6,911 nucleotides of DNA from an uncultured Alphaproteobacteria bacterium. GTDB lineage: Bacteria; Pseudomonadota; Alphaproteobacteria; Rs-D84. The notes beneath the pieces were generated by a model. It ran no database searches. It worked only from the letters and a program-made list of their open reading frames with translations, and had not been told where the DNA came from. The stretch is taken from NCBI GenBank assembly GCA_937901165.1, contig CALCGS010000112.1, forward strand, positions 1 to 6,911. Direction: 5' to 3'. Numbering within the stretch: position 1 is the first letter of the stretch; each line of letters begins with the position of its first letter. Below, one piece after another: positions 5,497 through 6,911 of this stretch. The translations under genes and the position numbers were made by a program.

Positions 5497-6870
5497 ATGA
5501 AAAAAATATCTGGTGTATGTTTTTGTTTCTTGGGGATTTTAAGTGCTGTTTATAATGTAAATGCGGCGGGAACTTATTATTCTGTGGATGATGTTTATAG
5601 AACACAACGAAACTATACTTATATGTCTGGAAGACAAAATGTTAATGTTGATACCGTAAATAATTCAAATTATTATACTTCGCGGAATTGTATGGATAAT
5701 CAAAGTTCTTGTATGCCCCAGCAAAGACAAGTGAAAACAGTAAAACAAAATAATGCATCGTCAAGTGCTGGTAAATTGCATTTGACTGCTGGTGTGTCGC
5801 ATGAAATGGCACAATGGAATTTTGAAATGAAAAACGCAGGTTCAAATTTAAATTATGGGGATTTGGCATGGAATGTATTTAATGTTGGTGGAAATTATAA
5901 TTTTGATATTTCTGGTGTAAAAATGGGAATTGATGCGGGATTTAGGTATGGAATCCAATATGGTGATTCGACAATGCTTGATGATGATATTAGTAATGGT
6001 GGTTTTGTTGCTGGTTTTATTGAAGGTGATTATGCTGTTTCTGGTGGAAGTGAACCTTTCCAAGGTTATATAATTGACCATTCTGTATCTGTTGGAACGA
6101 GTAATGGTGGAAACTTGATGGAATTTAATGCTGGATTAAATTTTGTGGATTTGTGGCAATTGGGTGGCGTTAGATTGACGCCTTCGGTTGGTTATCGTTA
6201 TTTAAAGTATAAATTGGAAACCAAACGTAACAAAGGTATGGCCATTGAAACAATTTATGATGGTAATAATTATATAATTGGTGCGGGTGATGAAATTCAA
6301 TATGACCCTGTGTTGATTTTCTTTGATAGTGTGGACCCTGAAACTATGGTGTATAGTAATGTAATGTTGTATAAAAGACAAAATTTTGATGAAGGATTGT
6401 TTTCTGCTGGGGTTACGGGTGGAAGTTTTGTTGATTCTGATGGAACATGGTATTTTGAACAACCAGGTGTTTCGCATTCGTATGAAACAACTTGGGCTGG
6501 ACCTTATTTGGCATTAGATATGGATTATGATATTAATGTGAATAATTCGATAAATGCAAGGATTGAATTTGGATTGCCATCATATGAATCAACAGGGGAC
6601 CAACCATATAGAATTGATTGGCAACATCCAAAAAGTGTTGAGGATAATGCTGGTTTTGGGGATGCATGGCATTTTGGTGCTGGGTTAAATTGGTTGACCG
6701 CAATTACTGATTCTGTTTCTTTGTCGTTGGGTATGACTTTTGATTATTATAGTGTAAGTGGTGCTGATGCAAAAACATATTTGAATCCAGAATATTATAT
6801 TGGGGATTATTATTATTATTACGATAGGTTCAATGGTACTGATGGCGGTGCTGGCGGCGGAGACCCCTGA
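5497..6870 (+). CDS. Omptin-like outer-membrane beta-barrel protein, 3' end probably replaced by foreign sequence
   Basis: The open frame has 457 codons. Signal peptide 1-23 (K2, K3, hydrophobic core, cleavage after VNA). Residues 24-92 are an Asn/Tyr/Gln-rich extension with C65 and C72. From about 93 amphipathic strands resemble omptins (OmpT, Pla): MLDDDI (160-165) matches the OmpT MVDQDW segment carrying the catalytic Asp pair; DHSVSVGTSNGGNLMEF (194-210) and GYRYLKYKLE (232-241) match the following strands; YETTWAGPYLAL (329-340) matches the YKQRFKMPYIGL strand. The second Asp-His pair may be D374/H377, but the spacing differs from D210-x-H212. A loop region about 247-330 is longer than in OmpT. 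The last omptin strand, ending in an aromatic residue, is missing: the chain turns into GGAGGGDP exactly where DNA becomes G+C-rich, so the stop is probably not native. Omptins are outer-membrane proteases; activity here is unproven. Confidence 0.75.
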   Translation: MKKISGVCFCFLGILSAVYNVNAAGTYYSVDDVYRTQRNYTYMSGRQNVNVDTVNNSNYYTSRNCMDNQSSCMPQQRQVKTVKQNNASSSAGKLHLTAGVSHEMAQWNFEMKNAGSNLNYGDLAWNVFNVGGNYNFDISGVKMGIDAGFRYGIQYGDSTMLDDDISNGGFVAGFIEGDYAVSGGSEPFQGYIIDHSVSVGTSNGGNLMEFNAGLNFVDLWQLGGVRLTPSVGYRYLKYKLETKRNKGMAIETIYDGNNYIIGAGDEIQYDPVLIFFDSVDPETMVYSNVMLYKRQNFDEGLFSAGVTGGSFVDSDGTWYFEQPGVSHSYETTWAGPYLALDMDYDINVNNSINARIEFGLPSYESTGDQPYRIDWQHPKSVEDNAGFGDAWHFGAGLNWLTAITDSVSLSLGMTFDYYSVSGADAKTYLNPEYYIGDYYYYYDRFNGTDGGAGGGDP

Positions 6871-6911
6871 ATGGGAGAATCCGCTCGTCAATTCGATCAA
6901 CCGGGTGCCGG
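6842..6911 (+). CDS. G+C-rich fragment resembling the N-terminal region of a GH2 beta-galactosidase (partial, probably foreign)
   Basis: About 45 of these 70 bases are G or C, unlike the rest of the window. In the frame starting at ATG 6842 (one base off the barrel frame) it reads, without a stop to the edge, MAVLAAETPEW then ENPLVNSINRVP. The segment EWENPLVNSINR resembles the start of LacZ-type GH2 enzymes (E. coli LacZ has DWENPGVTQLNR), and MAVLAA looks like the end of a signal peptide as in Bacteroidota homologues. The true start is therefore probably upstream and missing, so 6842 is just the first ATG in frame. The assignment rests on 23 residues. Confidence 0.45.
   Translation, partial: MAVLAAETPEWENPLVNSINRVP

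Noticed and set aside
6842..6911. A native gene overlapping the barrel gene and starting at ATG 6842
   Set aside because: The base composition change, the missing barrel strand and the GH2-like text that begins inside a signal peptide favour a junction over a natural overlapping start.
1..6911. CRISPR array, insertion sequence, transposase or phage genes
   Set aside because: No regularly spaced repeats, terminal inverted repeats or transposase-like proteins were seen on either strand.

Overview
The window looks like a short contig from an AT-rich Gram-negative bacterium. Most of it is roughly one-third G+C by eye, and leucine is written mainly as TTG/TTA. The content is almost entirely cell-envelope: three exported proteins with Sec-type signal peptides, one inner-membrane-anchored periplasmic protein, and one tRNA-Leu. 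An autotransporter-type subtilase-fold protein and an omptin-like outer-membrane barrel imply a proteobacterial double membrane. The style recalls uncultured AT-rich gut Alphaproteobacteria, but that placement is an inference without a marker gene.

Layout. (1) Positions 762-1, minus strand: the first 254 codons of a secreted, cysteine-rich protein running off the left edge. (2) Positions 763-892: a divergent promoter region with one extended -10 promoter for the leftward gene and a perfect TTGACA-17-TATAAT promoter for the rightward gene, whose spacer contains a palindrome. (3) Positions 893-1471: a membrane-anchored coiled-coil protein with a TonB-like Lys-Pro linker, closed by a strong intrinsic terminator. 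(4) Positions 1592-5299: a 1235-residue protein with signal peptide, two ankyrin repeats, a hydrophobic helix, a Gly/Asp/Asn linker, a subtilase-fold domain and a C-terminal beta-barrel. By my alignment all catalytic positions are replaced, so it is a predicted pseudoprotease. (5) Positions 5395-5311, minus strand: tRNA-Leu with the unusual anticodon AAG. (6) Positions 5497-about 6840: an omptin-like barrel behind two tandem extended -10 elements, interrupted at its 3' end. (7) From about 6840 to the end: about 64% G+C DNA that reads, in another frame, like the N-terminal region of a LacZ-type GH2 beta-galactosidase. This is best explained as a chimeric assembly junction.

How the parts may work together. 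Each gene has its own apparent promoter, so this is not one operon. The genes for the Cys-rich secreted protein, the giant autotransporter-like protein and the omptin-like barrel share an extended -10 of the form TGATATwAT, which may simply be the housekeeping promoter style. Omptins elsewhere process autotransporter passengers (IcsP cleaving IcsA), so the neighbouring barrel and pseudo-subtilase could be functionally linked, but this is speculation. The most interesting points are the fully degenerate active site with its odd ankyrin-helix-autotransporter topology, the CX6C cysteine ladder, the A34 leucine tRNA, and the foreign tail.
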